From Larkinella sp. C7 (GTDB lineage: Bacteria > Bacteroidota > Bacteroidia > Cytophagales > Spirosomataceae): a DNA stretch of 64,000 nucleotides. The stretch spans positions 806,001 through 870,000 of the forward strand of contig NZ_VBSL01000001.1 in the NCBI RefSeq assembly GCF_006149005.1, written 5' to 3'. This document shows, in pieces, positions 17,063 through 25,538 of this stretch; positions within the stretch are counted from its first letter, which is position 1, and the number at the start of each line of letters is the position of its first letter. The notes under the pieces were generated by a model that was not told the origin of the DNA, did no database searches, and saw only the letters and a program-made list of their open reading frames with translations. The translations under genes and the position numbers were made by a program.

Positions 17063-18355
17063 CTATCCTCTCCGCTCAATTTTCCCTACCAGAAAAATAT
17101 ACGAACAGGCACCGATCAGACCCAGAGCGCCGATAAAGACCAGAGCCGGTTTGAAATCACCGTCTTTGGCCAGATAGCCGATGACGATCGGAACGATAAT
17201 CGACGCCAGATTGCCCATGAAATTGAAGACGCCACCCGTTAATCCAATCAGGTGTTTCGGTGATAACAAGGAGACGAAAACCCAGGAAATCAGCGCCATA
17301 CCGGCTCCGAAAAACGAAAAGGCCATGAAGAAAATGATGTAGGCCGTGTCGGTGCTGTAGTTGGCACCCACAATGCTGGTCGATAAAATGAGCCCGACGA
17401 TGATCGGCGTCTTTCGGGCCGCGCTCACCGACCAGCCCTTTTTGACCAGATTATCGGACAGGAAGCCGGACAACAGAACCCCGGCGCAGGCGGCCAGAAA
17501 CGGAATGGAAGCCAGGTAACCGGATTTGATAAAATCCAGGCCCCGGTATTTCACCAGATAGGTGGGAAACCAGGTCAGAAAAAACCAGAGCGTTGCGTTC
17601 ACGGCAAACTGGGCGATGTAGACGCCCCATAACGTGCGGCCCCGAAACACCAGTTTAATATTTTCCCAACTCCACACGCTGGTGTGCTTTGTTCCCGTTT
17701 TTTTCCCCCGGAACAAACCGCCCCCCTCTTCGATATACGCCAGCTCAGCCTCATTGACGCCCTTGTGCTCCAGCGGATCGCGGTAGGAAAGATACCAGAT
17801 AATACCCCACACCAAACCGACCAAACCCGTGATGACGAACAGCCCTTTCCAGCCCGCGTAATACTGAATCGTTACCAGAACCGGTGTCAGAAACGCCAGG
17901 CCGATGAACTGGCCCGAAACATACATGGCCGTCGCAGCCGCCCGCTCATTGTCTGGAAACCAACTGGTTACGATCCGGTTGTTGATCGGATACGAAGGTG
18001 CTTCAAAAGCTCCGGTGGCCAGCCGCAATGCAAACAGGCTGGCAAAGCCACGTGCAAAGCCCTGAAATACAGTGGAGATCGACCAGGTAATGAGACAGAA
18101 TGCGTACAAGATCCGGGGGCCGAAGCGGTCGGCGACCAGCCCACCGGGAATTTGCAACACCGCGTAGGTCCAGCCAAAAGCAGAAAAAATGTACCCCATT
18201 TCGACCGGAGACAGGGCCAGGTCTTTGCTCAGCGAAGCCGCAGCCACCGAGAGATTACTGCGGTCTAAGTAGTTGATAACGACGTTGACGAATACGAGTG
18301 CCAGCATCCCGTATCGTACCCGGGTTTTGGGGGCCTTGCCAATGACTTGTTCCAT
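17063..18355 (-). CDS. MFS transporter, anion:cation symporter (ACS) type
   Basis: A 430-residue twelve-helix transporter. The N-terminal signature YLDRSNLSVAAASL and the loop GGLVADRFGPR match the ACS branch that includes ExuT, GudP and related hexuronate, glucarate and galactonate carriers. A basic central loop (LFRGKKTGTKHTSVWSWENIKLVFRGR) follows helix 6. It presumably imports a sugar acid for the SDRs encoded on either side. The exact substrate cannot be read from sequence. A hairpin gap precedes and follows it. Confidence 0.92.
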   Translation of the reverse strand: MEQVIGKAPKTRVRYGMLALVFVNVVINYLDRSNLSVAAASLSKDLALSPVEMGYIFSAFGWTYAVLQIPGGLVADRFGPRILYAFCLITWSISTVFQGFARGFASLFALRLATGAFEAPSYPINNRIVTSWFPDNERAAATAMYVSGQFIGLAFLTPVLVTIQYYAGWKGLFVITGLVGLVWGIIWYLSYRDPLEHKGVNEAELAYIEEGGGLFRGKKTGTKHTSVWSWENIKLVFRGRTLWGVYIAQFAVNATLWFFLTWFPTYLVKYRGLDFIKSGYLASIPFLAACAGVLLSGFLSDNLVKKGWSVSAARKTPIIVGLILSTSIVGANYSTDTAYIIFFMAFSFFGAGMALISWVFVSLLSPKHLIGLTGGVFNFMGNLASIIVPIVIGYLAKDGDFKPALVFIGALGLIGACSYIFLVGKIERRG

Positions 18356-18376
18356 TTACGGTTTTGGGTTTAGGTA

Positions 18377-18436
18377 TAGTTTACGGTTGTCGGTATACGG
18401 TTTTCGGTATACCAAAAACCGTATACCGTTAAACTA
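18377..18436. repeat. Heptamer-periodic hairpin between SDR and MFS genes
   Basis: TAGTTTA (18377-18383) pairs with TAAACTA (18430-18436), and CGGTATA/CGGTTTT units pair with AAAAACCGTATACCG (18414-18428). The left side is TAGTTTA, CGGTTGT, CGGTATA, CGGTTTT, CGGTATA: five 7-bp units, one of which (CGGTTGT) has no partner and would bulge out as a whole unit. Confidence 0.75.
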
Positions 18437-19222
18437 TTTCGCCGTCCAGCCGCCATCGACGGTGAGCAGGGAGCCGACCATGTAGGTGGCGGCATCACTG
18501 GCGAGGAAGATTGCGGCTCCCTGGATTTCGCGCAGATGCCCCCAGCGACCCAGTGCCGTGGCGCCCACGACAAACTTCTTGCCTTCTTCTGTGTCGGCAA
18601 TCGGCAGATTCATATCCGTCAGAAACGGTCCGGGGCAAATGGCATTGACGGTGATGTTATGCGACGCCAGTTCCAGCGCCAGCGCACGGGTCATCTGCAC
18701 GACGGCCCCTTTGCTGGATGTATACGGCGTCCGGTTGGCCAGACCCACAACCCCCAGCGTACTGGCCAGGTTGATGATGCTGCCCCGCCCGGCTTTTTTC
18801 ATGTAGGGCGTCACGGCCCGGCAGCATAGCCAGGTGCCGGTGACATTGGCCGTCATGACCTTGTTGAAATCTTCCAGCGTCACCTCATCGATGGGCCCTC
18901 GGATGTTGATTCCGGCACTGTTGATCAGAATATCGATCCGGCCAAAAGCGTCGATTGCGGCCTGAGCCATCGCTTCGGTCTGTTCCTGACTTGTAATATC
19001 GGCGCTGAACGAAAGGACTTTTACCCCAAAATCCTGGCTCAGCTCCCCGGCGGCTTTCGCGCCTTCCTCCGCGTTCCGGTTCACCAGCATCACGTTCGCT
19101 CCGGCCGAAGCGAGACCGGCCGCCATCGCAAATCCCAGCCCTTTGGAGCCTCCGGTAATGATGGCGGCTTTTCCGCTTAAATCAAATTGCTTAATTCCCG
19201 GCAGTGTTTCTTTACTCATCAT
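18434..19222 (-). CDS. SDR family oxidoreductase, gluconate 5-dehydrogenase-like
   Basis: A 262-residue short-chain dehydrogenase. The cofactor motif is TGGSKGLGFAMA, followed by INSAGIN, and the catalytic set is the Ser in NLASTLG with YTSSK. The LASAGANVMLVNRN context and the LTVDGGWTAK C-terminus resemble gluconate 5-dehydrogenase and related sugar-acid oxidoreductases. It lies upstream of the ACS transporter on the minus strand and downstream of the TIM-barrel gene. The precise substrate is not determinable here. Confidence 0.9.
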   Translation of the reverse strand: MMSKETLPGIKQFDLSGKAAIITGGSKGLGFAMAAGLASAGANVMLVNRNAEEGAKAAGELSQDFGVKVLSFSADITSQEQTEAMAQAAIDAFGRIDILINSAGINIRGPIDEVTLEDFNKVMTANVTGTWLCCRAVTPYMKKAGRGSIINLASTLGVVGLANRTPYTSSKGAVVQMTRALALELASHNITVNAICPGPFLTDMNLPIADTEEGKKFVVGATALGRWGHLREIQGAAIFLASDAATYMVGSLLTVDGGWTAK

Positions 19223-19231
19223 TCGTTGATT

Positions 19232-19337
19232 GGTTTTCAGTTTACGGTTTTCAGTTTACGGTTTCCGGTGCGGCTCCCCGCCGGGACTGACGCATTCCAA
19301 TCGGACGTCAACCACCGAAAACTGAAAACCGGAAACT
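19232..19337. repeat. Heptamer-periodic inverted repeat between TIM-barrel and SDR genes
   Basis: The left part (19232-19269) is GGTTTTC, AGTTTAC, GGTTTTC, AGTTTAC, GGTTTCC, GGT. The right part (19314-19337) is complementary to this unit order. GGTTTTCAGTTTACGGT occurs twice on the left (19232 and 19246), so the right arm has two alternative partners. The 44-nt middle holds its own TGACG/CGTCA dyad. The right arm reaches the stop codon end of the TIM-barrel gene (19338). Confidence 0.75.
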
Positions 19338-20396
19338 CTAGTTAAGCCCCAGTTTGCTGCTACTGTAGGAAAGGCAGGAAACGATGTTTTTCTCCTCAAC
19401 CGCCAGTCGTTCTTCGGGAGAAAGTTGGGAGACCTTCGGAAGTGCCGGTTTGTAGGAATGCTGTTTGACCATGCGAAGCGTCCGGTTCATGTCTTCACGC
19501 GGGATGCCTGCAAAGGTTTCCCAATAGGTCTCTTTTCGGCATGGTATTTCCAGCGGATCACGGGTAATCATTTCCAGGTTGAAGGTAACAGCCGGGTTGT
19601 GTTTTTTACAGATGGCCACCATTTTTTGCAGATCCAGGATGCCGCTGCCGAGCGGTACTTCCGACAACAGAAAACCGTCCGCATATTCGGCCACGCCCAT
19701 GTCTTTGACGTGGGTTGTAAACACATAGGGAGCCAGCGTTTGCACCACGGCCATCGGTTCTTCCAGCAGGGCGATGCTATTACCAAAGTCCAGCGTCACA
19801 CCAACCCACTCACTGTCAATCTGTTTCAGGATCGTCACCAGTTCGTCGGCCCGCCAGTCCTTATGGTTTTCGACCGCCAGTTTGACTTTGTGTTTGCGCA
19901 GAACCGGTTCCGACAGTTGCAGCGAAACCAGCGCATTTTTCTTCAACGCCTGCCACTCTTCGTTGGAATGGTAGGTTTCATACCGCCGACCGCTCGAACA
20001 AACCGTCCGTAAAACCGTTGCGCCCGCTTCTTTCGCGTTGATGACTTCCTGCTCAAAAGCCGCTACCTGTTCCGCTTTTTTGGGTAAGCCGATGGACCCT
20101 TCCAGATACAGGCCCGTTTTCTCCCGTTCCGTACGCACTTTTTTGGCAAACTCGGCCGACCAGTCTTTGACCACCGTCTGAACCCCGCCCGCGCCGATTT
20201 CCTTGCAGTGATCGATTAATTCAATTGCGCTCGTAAAACCGGGGTATTTTTTGCTTTCGACCTTTGAATTCCAGCGACTTCCGTAGGAATGCACGACCAC
20301 GCCCATCGGTACGTCTTTCAGGAAAGCGGGCATTGTAGGCCACGAGAGCACCAGGGCACCCAGGGTCGCCTTTTGTATAAAGTCACGTCTGTACAT
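19338..20396 (-). CDS. Tat-exported sugar phosphate isomerase/epimerase-like TIM-barrel protein
   Basis: A 352-residue protein. The N-terminus YRRDFIQKATLGALVLSWP is a twin-arginine-type signal, so export in folded form is likely. The rest is an AP-endonuclease-2/xylose-isomerase-like TIM barrel: LIDHCKEIGAGGVQ, LAVENHKDW (metal-ligand Glu), VTLDFGNSIAL (Asp), FTTHVKDMG (His, Asp), FNLEMI (Glu). Exported barrels of this family occur beside PVC-type dehydrogenases and DUF1080 proteins and may act on keto-sugars; that role is inference. It starts 51 bases after the stop of the PVC-type gene. Confidence 0.88.
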   Translation of the reverse strand: MYRRDFIQKATLGALVLSWPTMPAFLKDVPMGVVVHSYGSRWNSKVESKKYPGFTSAIELIDHCKEIGAGGVQTVVKDWSAEFAKKVRTEREKTGLYLEGSIGLPKKAEQVAAFEQEVINAKEAGATVLRTVCSSGRRYETYHSNEEWQALKKNALVSLQLSEPVLRKHKVKLAVENHKDWRADELVTILKQIDSEWVGVTLDFGNSIALLEEPMAVVQTLAPYVFTTHVKDMGVAEYADGFLLSEVPLGSGILDLQKMVAICKKHNPAVTFNLEMITRDPLEIPCRKETYWETFAGIPREDMNRTLRMVKQHSYKPALPKVSQLSPEERLAVEEKNIVSCLSYSSSKLGLN

Positions 20397-20438
20397 GCGG
20401 ATTACGGGTTTGGAATAGTCTGTATTCGATCTTGCTTT

Positions 20439-20461
20439 CGGGCGGATTTATTTCCCGCCCG
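20439..20461 (-). terminator. Hairpin around the PVC-type gene stop codon
   Basis: CGGGCGG (20439-20445) pairs with CCGCCCG (20455-20461), enclosing a 9-nt loop that contains the stop codon region of the minus-strand gene ending at 20448. No T-run follows in the direction of transcription, so it may protect the 3' end or attenuate rather than terminate. Confidence 0.35.
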
Positions 20462-22985
20462 CGGCTTTGGCTTCCAGCATATAGCTGTTCAATTCTTTGG
20501 CGGTCCAGGGCATAACGCGCCCCTGCGACGTAATGCGGGTCATCCCGACGGTTCTCCGGCCAATCGGCCCGGCGTTATTCCCCCATTCGTTGCGGATGTA
20601 CATTAAAATGGACGTGATCGAGGCATCATCCATCGTGGAATGAGCAGGCATCACCGGCAGAATCTCCGGCGCATTGTACACCTTTTTGCCCACTTCTACC
20701 GGCCCTTCCATGCCGTGCAACAGAATCAATGCCAGCCGTTTTTCATCGCCCAATACCCAATCCGAGCCCACGAGCGGAGGGCCGAACCGGTTCAGGCCGG
20801 CTCCGTCCGTGCCGTGACAACCCGAGCAGGTACTCAGATACAGTTGCCGTCCTGACGCAAACAATTTCTGCTCCTCATCGCTCAAGGGGTTCTTTTTGGT
20901 TGCGCTACTCTTGACGGCGGTGTGTCCGGGCCATTCAAAAAGCAGATTTAAGCCCTCCAGACGGAACGGCTCGATTTTCGTGTTGGAATGAGTCAGCAGT
21001 GTGGGGGCGGTTTCGAGCCGGATCGGTTTTTTGGTGGTATTGCCCTGAATGGACAGGCTGGTGAGAACGGCTTTTTCCTGCCATCCCAGCGACTCCCGGT
21101 CCAGTTGGTTCAACAGGTCGGCGAGTTCAGCCGGATTCCGCTTCCGAACAATCGATGTGGTCAGCATTTCCAGAAAAATCTCCTTCGAAGGTTCATGCGC
21201 CTGCCACTGGGGCGATTTCATCAAGCTTTGCAAAAACGCAAACTCCTGATTCTGAAGACTGCTGAGGGCGGCATCCCGGATCAGGGCGGTATTTCCGTAC
21301 CGGTTTACAATCCCGGCCAGAAGTTGATGAGACACGTTCGGGGAGAGAACACCCGCCGTAAAGGTCATTTGAAGCACCTGCTCGATGGGGGCTTTTTCCC
21401 AGGCTCTCAGTAGTTGCGCTTCCAGTTTGGCCCGAACCGCCGGGTTTGTTTGGGCCATCGGTTCCAGCAGCCGCAGCGCGGTGGTTTTGACCAGCGTGTT
21501 GGGATCGGCCAGCAGACTCAAAAGCAGTTCCGGACTGCTCAGTTTCAGGCCGTCCAGCGTCCATAACGCGTGAAACCGCCCCAGTTGGCTTTTGCCTTTC
21601 AGCACCAACTCGGTGAGCGGCTGCCGCACGGTTTTGTCGTTGCGCTCCACGAGCAGTCGCTGCGCCATATCCCGGTGCCAGCCGTCGGGGCTCGACAATT
21701 CCCGAATCAGGTCTTTGGATGCGGTTTTTGATAACTTAGCTGGTTTGGTCGGTTTCCAGTTTTCCGGCACAATCCGCCAGATTCGCCCCCGGTTGATCGG
21801 CATGACCAGCCCCCGGCTGATCGTCTGTTCCCGCAAATAGGGGGTTACATACGCTTTGTGCTGCACCAGACCCCGGTACATATCCGCCACGTAAAGCGCG
21901 CCGTCGGGACCCGTTGCCTGATGAACCGGCCGAAACCTTTCGTCGGTCGAAGCCAGAAACTCCCGGCCCGGATTGGGATCCTGCGCCGTTATCAGTAGCC
22001 CATTGTCTTCGGCGACGTTGCGTTTGACCAGATTGCCCGCGGGTTCGCAGACAAAAACATTGCCGTAATAGGCGGCTGGCAAGGCCGTTCCCCGGTAGAC
22101 CAGGGGTGAACAGGCCGCCGTAAATTCCAGCAGCCGACCTTCTTTATTCAACGTTCCGGGAATGTAACCCCGGTTCACCGCCGGTGTCGGCCGGATCGGA
22201 TACACCCGACGGTCGATGGTCAGGCCGTGGTCGATGCCGGTGGTTGGCGTATGGTTTTTATTGCGGGAAAGGTAATTCGGCGGAACCAGATCGGCGTGGA
22301 GTTGCGACCAGTTGTAGTTGTAATAAAGTCGACCTTCATCGTCGTGGCTGATGCCCCACTGCCCCCGAAATTCCGTGCTGTCGCGCTCCCATTTTCCGTC
22401 GTTCAGCCGGTAGCGAAGGCGCGATTTGGCGTTGTAATACCAGTTGTCCATGCTGCGCCAGAGGCCATTCCCGGCGTGTTCGGGCAAACCGTTGGCCGCA
22501 TAGGTTGGGTCGATCAGCGTTTTTGTATCGGCTTTCAGATCGCCATTGCGGTCGTTGGTCATCCACAGAGCGCCACTTTCGACCACCAAGGCGCCACCCG
22601 GAACCAGTGCCAGCGCCCGGGGCATGACCAGACTGTCGAGGTAGACTTTACTGACGTCCATCTGCCCGTCGCCGTTCGTATCTTCCAATACCGAAATGCG
22701 GCCCACCGGTTTTTCTTCGCCGGTACCGTCCATGTTGGGCATGAATCCCCGCATTTCGACTACCCAGAGTCGGCCATCTTCATCGAAGGTAATCACAACC
22801 GGGTCCTGAACCATCGGCTCCGACGCAACCAGTTGAACCTTTAACCCCGGCTCAATCTGGAAGGTCGCCAGCTCTTCGGCGGGTGTTCGAACCGGCGACG
22901 GAGAGTCTTGCCGAATCGTGATGAAACCCAACAGGCCCAGCAGCCCGGCACCGATCAGGTAAAGGTAATAGACGCGCTTAACCAT
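20448..22985 (-). CDS. PVC-type haem-binding dehydrogenase with C-terminal cytochrome c
   Basis: An 845-residue exported protein, shorter than its relative at 9099. An N-terminal hydrophobic helix (YYLYLIGAGLLGLLGFITI) anchors or exports it. The dehydrogenase propeller shows DEDGRLWVVEMRGF, EDTNGDGQMDVSKVYLD and the family segment TGPDGALYVADMYRG. HEAT-like repeats fill the middle. The C-terminus is a monohaem cytochrome with CSGCHGTDGAG and MPAH. It begins the minus-strand gene run and should feed electrons from periplasmic oxidation of a sugar or polyol into the respiratory chain. About 340 repeat-rich bases lie upstream. Confidence 0.88.
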   Translation of the reverse strand: MVKRVYYLYLIGAGLLGLLGFITIRQDSPSPVRTPAEELATFQIEPGLKVQLVASEPMVQDPVVITFDEDGRLWVVEMRGFMPNMDGTGEEKPVGRISVLEDTNGDGQMDVSKVYLDSLVMPRALALVPGGALVVESGALWMTNDRNGDLKADTKTLIDPTYAANGLPEHAGNGLWRSMDNWYYNAKSRLRYRLNDGKWERDSTEFRGQWGISHDDEGRLYYNYNWSQLHADLVPPNYLSRNKNHTPTTGIDHGLTIDRRVYPIRPTPAVNRGYIPGTLNKEGRLLEFTAACSPLVYRGTALPAAYYGNVFVCEPAGNLVKRNVAEDNGLLITAQDPNPGREFLASTDERFRPVHQATGPDGALYVADMYRGLVQHKAYVTPYLREQTISRGLVMPINRGRIWRIVPENWKPTKPAKLSKTASKDLIRELSSPDGWHRDMAQRLLVERNDKTVRQPLTELVLKGKSQLGRFHALWTLDGLKLSSPELLLSLLADPNTLVKTTALRLLEPMAQTNPAVRAKLEAQLLRAWEKAPIEQVLQMTFTAGVLSPNVSHQLLAGIVNRYGNTALIRDAALSSLQNQEFAFLQSLMKSPQWQAHEPSKEIFLEMLTTSIVRKRNPAELADLLNQLDRESLGWQEKAVLTSLSIQGNTTKKPIRLETAPTLLTHSNTKIEPFRLEGLNLLFEWPGHTAVKSSATKKNPLSDEEQKLFASGRQLYLSTCSGCHGTDGAGLNRFGPPLVGSDWVLGDEKRLALILLHGMEGPVEVGKKVYNAPEILPVMPAHSTMDDASITSILMYIRNEWGNNAGPIGRRTVGMTRITSQGRVMPWTAKELNSYMLEAKAAGGK

Positions 22986-23109
22986 GAGACGCTTTTTGTC
23001 ATTATTACATAATAAAGAATTTTTAGTAAAATACTACTCATCTGTTTTGGTACAATCAGCGCCTTTTATCCGTTTTCCTGGAAGATGGTTGATAGAGGTA
23101 TCCGTCATG

Positions 23110-23286
23110 ATCCCGTAGGGATCTAATAGCGCAGCGTCGGTTGGTTAAGGCAAATCCCCCAACCGCGTGCCGTGAGGTACGCAATGATGCCCATCAAACA
23201 GCCGGTTTTGTACCTGACGGCACGCGGGAAAGGGCGGGGAACTGATGTAGCTACCGACGCTATGCTGTGCTGCCCCTAACGGGGCA
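23110..23286. repeat. Nested palindromic mosaic in a 342-base gap
   Basis: The gap 22986-23327 has no gene. It contains ATCCC-gta-GGGAT (23110-23122); an outer stem AGCGCAGCGTCGGT (23128-23141) with ACCGACGCTATGCT (23253-23266), 12 of 14 paired; an inner stem CGCGTGCCGTGAGGTAC (23164-23180) with GTACCTGACGGCACGCG (23210-23226), 16 of 17; and TGCCCC-taac-GGGGCA (23271-23286). The inner stem nests inside the outer one. It has the look of a REP/RAYT-type mobile hairpin cluster. Confidence 0.7.
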
Positions 23287-23327
23287 AAACGGCACTTTAC
23301 ACTTATAAGCAGTTAGTTGCGTTCAGG

Positions 23328-24488
23328 TCAAACCCGGAAAACGCGCTTGCGAATCACATCAAAGGCCGCAATCGTAAAGGCTCCCAGCGGAACCGTGGTC
23401 ATAATTTTGAGATCTTCGGCCAGCGTTGTGTCTTCATCCAGAAACCGGAAAATCTGCGCGGGCGGGTTGCGTTGATACAGGCGGGTGAACACATCGTCGG
23501 CCGGATGACGGTGGTATTGCAGCACATTCAGCAGCACACTGTCCAGAAACCGCTTGAACACCCGCCGTAGCCACGGCTTACGACGTTTGGGTTTGCCGTT
23601 TGCCGCCAGATTCTGAACGATTTCGCGCAAATACCGCTGCGTTCGCTGAAAGGTGTATCCTGTCGAGGGTTTTGTGTAACCACCTGCCGTCCCGATCCGG
23701 ATGACGTGCTTGCCCGGGCGTTCGGTCGTCGGCTCGTCGGACATCGGGATGATGCCAAATTCCGTTTCCTGAACCGCGTAACTTCCCGTATCGATAAACC
23801 GATCGATGTAACTCAGGAGCGCATTTTCGTACTGTTCGTCCGACAACAGCCGGTCGTTGAAAATCGTGTATTCGACCAGCGCGGTCCGGTCATCAAAGGG
23901 GAGCACGTACAAAAACCGGCAATCGCCCTGCTGATCCACCCGAAAATCCATCATGCAGGGCTTGTCGACATCGAAACATGGTTTTTCGGCAGTAATCGTC
24001 CAGCCTTTGAAATGTTGCCACAGGTTGTGGTTTTCGGAGCGGTTCAGTTTGAGCAAATGGGTGCTGTCAAACACGTAGTCGGCAATGTAAGGTTCGTCAT
24101 CGGCGATTACAAAACCGCCCTGGGGCGTGTCCTTGACGCGATTGACGGTCACCTGCCGAAACTCAATGGACGGAAACTGCGCGAGGTGATTCTTCATAAA
24201 CGTATAAAAATCAATGCCGCGCAGCATTTTATACTGATAAGCTCCCATATCGAGCATCCCGTTGAAGGTGGTTCCGAAAAACTCGACAGTATCCCATTTC
24301 CGAAATAAAATCGACTCAAACGGCCCTTCCTGATCTTCCCAGAAACACCACGTCCGGTCGTTCCGGTGTTTGGTTTCTTTGTCGAGAATCAGGATGGAAC
24401 GGTCACGGAGGGACGACAGGCTCAGGTAATACGCCAGGCTTAACCCAGCCATTCCGCCCCCCGCGATGATGAAGTCGTATTTTTTCAT
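23328..24488 (-). CDS. Lycopene cyclase family protein (carotenoid biosynthesis)
   Basis: A 386-residue FAD-type cyclase from the ATG at 24488 (a longer frame to 24563 reads through a purine-rich hairpin). The dinucleotide-binding motif is FIIAGGGMAGLSLAYYLS; the cyclase region includes DRTWCFWE, YQYKMLRGIDF, YVLPFDDRTALVEYT and the GTAGGYTKPSTGYTFQR block typical of CrtY/CrtL-like enzymes. It should convert lycopene ends to beta-ionone rings, giving the carotenoids that colour many Cytophagales. No other carotenoid gene is in the window, so the pathway is split. Confidence 0.9.
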   Translation of the reverse strand: MKKYDFIIAGGGMAGLSLAYYLSLSSLRDRSILILDKETKHRNDRTWCFWEDQEGPFESILFRKWDTVEFFGTTFNGMLDMGAYQYKMLRGIDFYTFMKNHLAQFPSIEFRQVTVNRVKDTPQGGFVIADDEPYIADYVFDSTHLLKLNRSENHNLWQHFKGWTITAEKPCFDVDKPCMMDFRVDQQGDCRFLYVLPFDDRTALVEYTIFNDRLLSDEQYENALLSYIDRFIDTGSYAVQETEFGIIPMSDEPTTERPGKHVIRIGTAGGYTKPSTGYTFQRTQRYLREIVQNLAANGKPKRRKPWLRRVFKRFLDSVLLNVLQYHRHPADDVFTRLYQRNPPAQIFRFLDEDTTLAEDLKIMTTVPLGAFTIAAFDVIRKRVFRV

Positions 24489-24522
24489 TATGAACAAGAA
24501 AGCAAAAAAGGAGGTAAGGAAA

Positions 24523-24573
24523 AAGGGAGGAGCGGAAAAAGGCTTTAAAAACCTCTTTTCCACTCCTCCCCTT
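24523..24573. repeat. Purine/pyrimidine hairpin between lipA and the lycopene cyclase gene
   Basis: A purine-rich left arm (24523-24542, AAGGGAGGAG-cGGAAAA-aGG) pairs imperfectly with a pyrimidine-rich right arm (24552-24573). The purine tract begins well upstream near 24494. T-runs lie outside both arms, so it could serve as a terminator in either direction; both flanking genes are on the minus strand. Confidence 0.55.
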
Positions 24574-24596
24574 CTTTTTAATCCAATTATGTGGGA

Positions 24597-25475
24597 TCAG
24601 ACGTTCACATGCCGCTCGGCATGGTAGGACGAACGGACCAAAGGCCCGGATTCGACGTATTTCAACCCGCGTTTCAGGCCTTCCTCCCGGTACATTGCGA
24701 ACGTGTCAGGATGAATCCATTCGATCACTTCGTGGTGCATTTTGGTCGGTTGCAGATACTGACCCAGCGTTAGAATGTCCAGGCCGTGTTCGACCAGATC
24801 GTCCATTGCTTTCAGCACTTCGTCGACGGTTTCGCCCAGCCCCAGCATGATGCCCGATTTGGTCCGCTGGCCAAAGTCTTTCGTCCGGCGAATTTGTTCC
24901 AGGCTGCGTTCGTACCGGGCCTGCGGACGCACACGACGGTACAGCCGCTCGACGGTTTCCATGTTGTGTGAAACCACTTCCTGCCCGGCTTCAATCATCC
25001 GGATCAGCGCATCCCAGTTGCCTTTGGTATCCGGAATGAGCGTTTCGATGGTGGTGGTGGGCGACACCTCTTTCACGGCCCGCACGGTCTGGTACCAGAT
25101 TTCGGCCCCCCGGTCTTTCAGTTCGTCGCGGTTCACCGACGTCAGAACGGCGTGTTTGACTTTCATCAGCAGAATGGCTTCGGCCACCCGGCGGGGTTCG
25201 TCGGTATCGTATTCGTTCGGGCGACCCGTTGCGACGGCACAGAACGTACAGCTCCGCGTGCAGACGTTGCCCAGAATCATGAAAGTAGCCGTACCGGCGC
25301 CCCAGCACTCGCCCATGTTCGGGCAATTGCCGCTTTCACAAATGGTATGCAGTTTATACGTATCGACTAATTTGCGGACTTTGGCATATTCCGGGCCAAT
25401 GGGCAATTTTACCCGCAGCCAGTCGGGGCGTTTCTTTCGTTGTGTTTCGGAGGGAATTACGGGAAGTTCAATCAT
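24597..25475 (-). CDS. lipA: Lipoyl synthase
   Basis: A 292-residue radical SAM enzyme that inserts two sulfurs into octanoyl chains on lipoyl domains of 2-oxo acid dehydrogenases and the glycine cleavage H protein. It has both clusters: the N-terminal auxiliary cluster ([13 protein letters not shown]) and the radical SAM cluster ([10 protein letters not shown]). [20 protein letters not shown] and the C-terminal Arg-Ser-Ser-Tyr are also family hallmarks. The ATG at 25475 gives the expected length; a TTG at 25487 would add four residues. It lies downstream of a conserved secreted protein gene and upstream of the lycopene cyclase gene on the same strand. Confidence 0.97.
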   Translation of the reverse strand: MIELPVIPSETQRKKRPDWLRVKLPIGPEYAKVRKLVDTYKLHTICESGNCPNMGECWGAGTATFMILGNVCTRSCTFCAVATGRPNEYDTDEPRRVAEAILLMKVKHAVLTSVNRDELKDRGAEIWYQTVRAVKEVSPTTTIETLIPDTKGNWDALIRMIEAGQEVVSHNMETVERLYRRVRPQARYERSLEQIRRTKDFGQRTKSGIMLGLGETVDEVLKAMDDLVEHGLDILTLGQYLQPTKMHHEVIEWIHPDTFAMYREEGLKRGLKYVESGPLVRSSYHAERHVNV

Positions 25476-25538
25476 GGCAAACCTCAATCCTGTTTTTTAC
25501 ACAAGGAATTTTCGGGCAGTAAAGTTCTTAAAAAGAAA

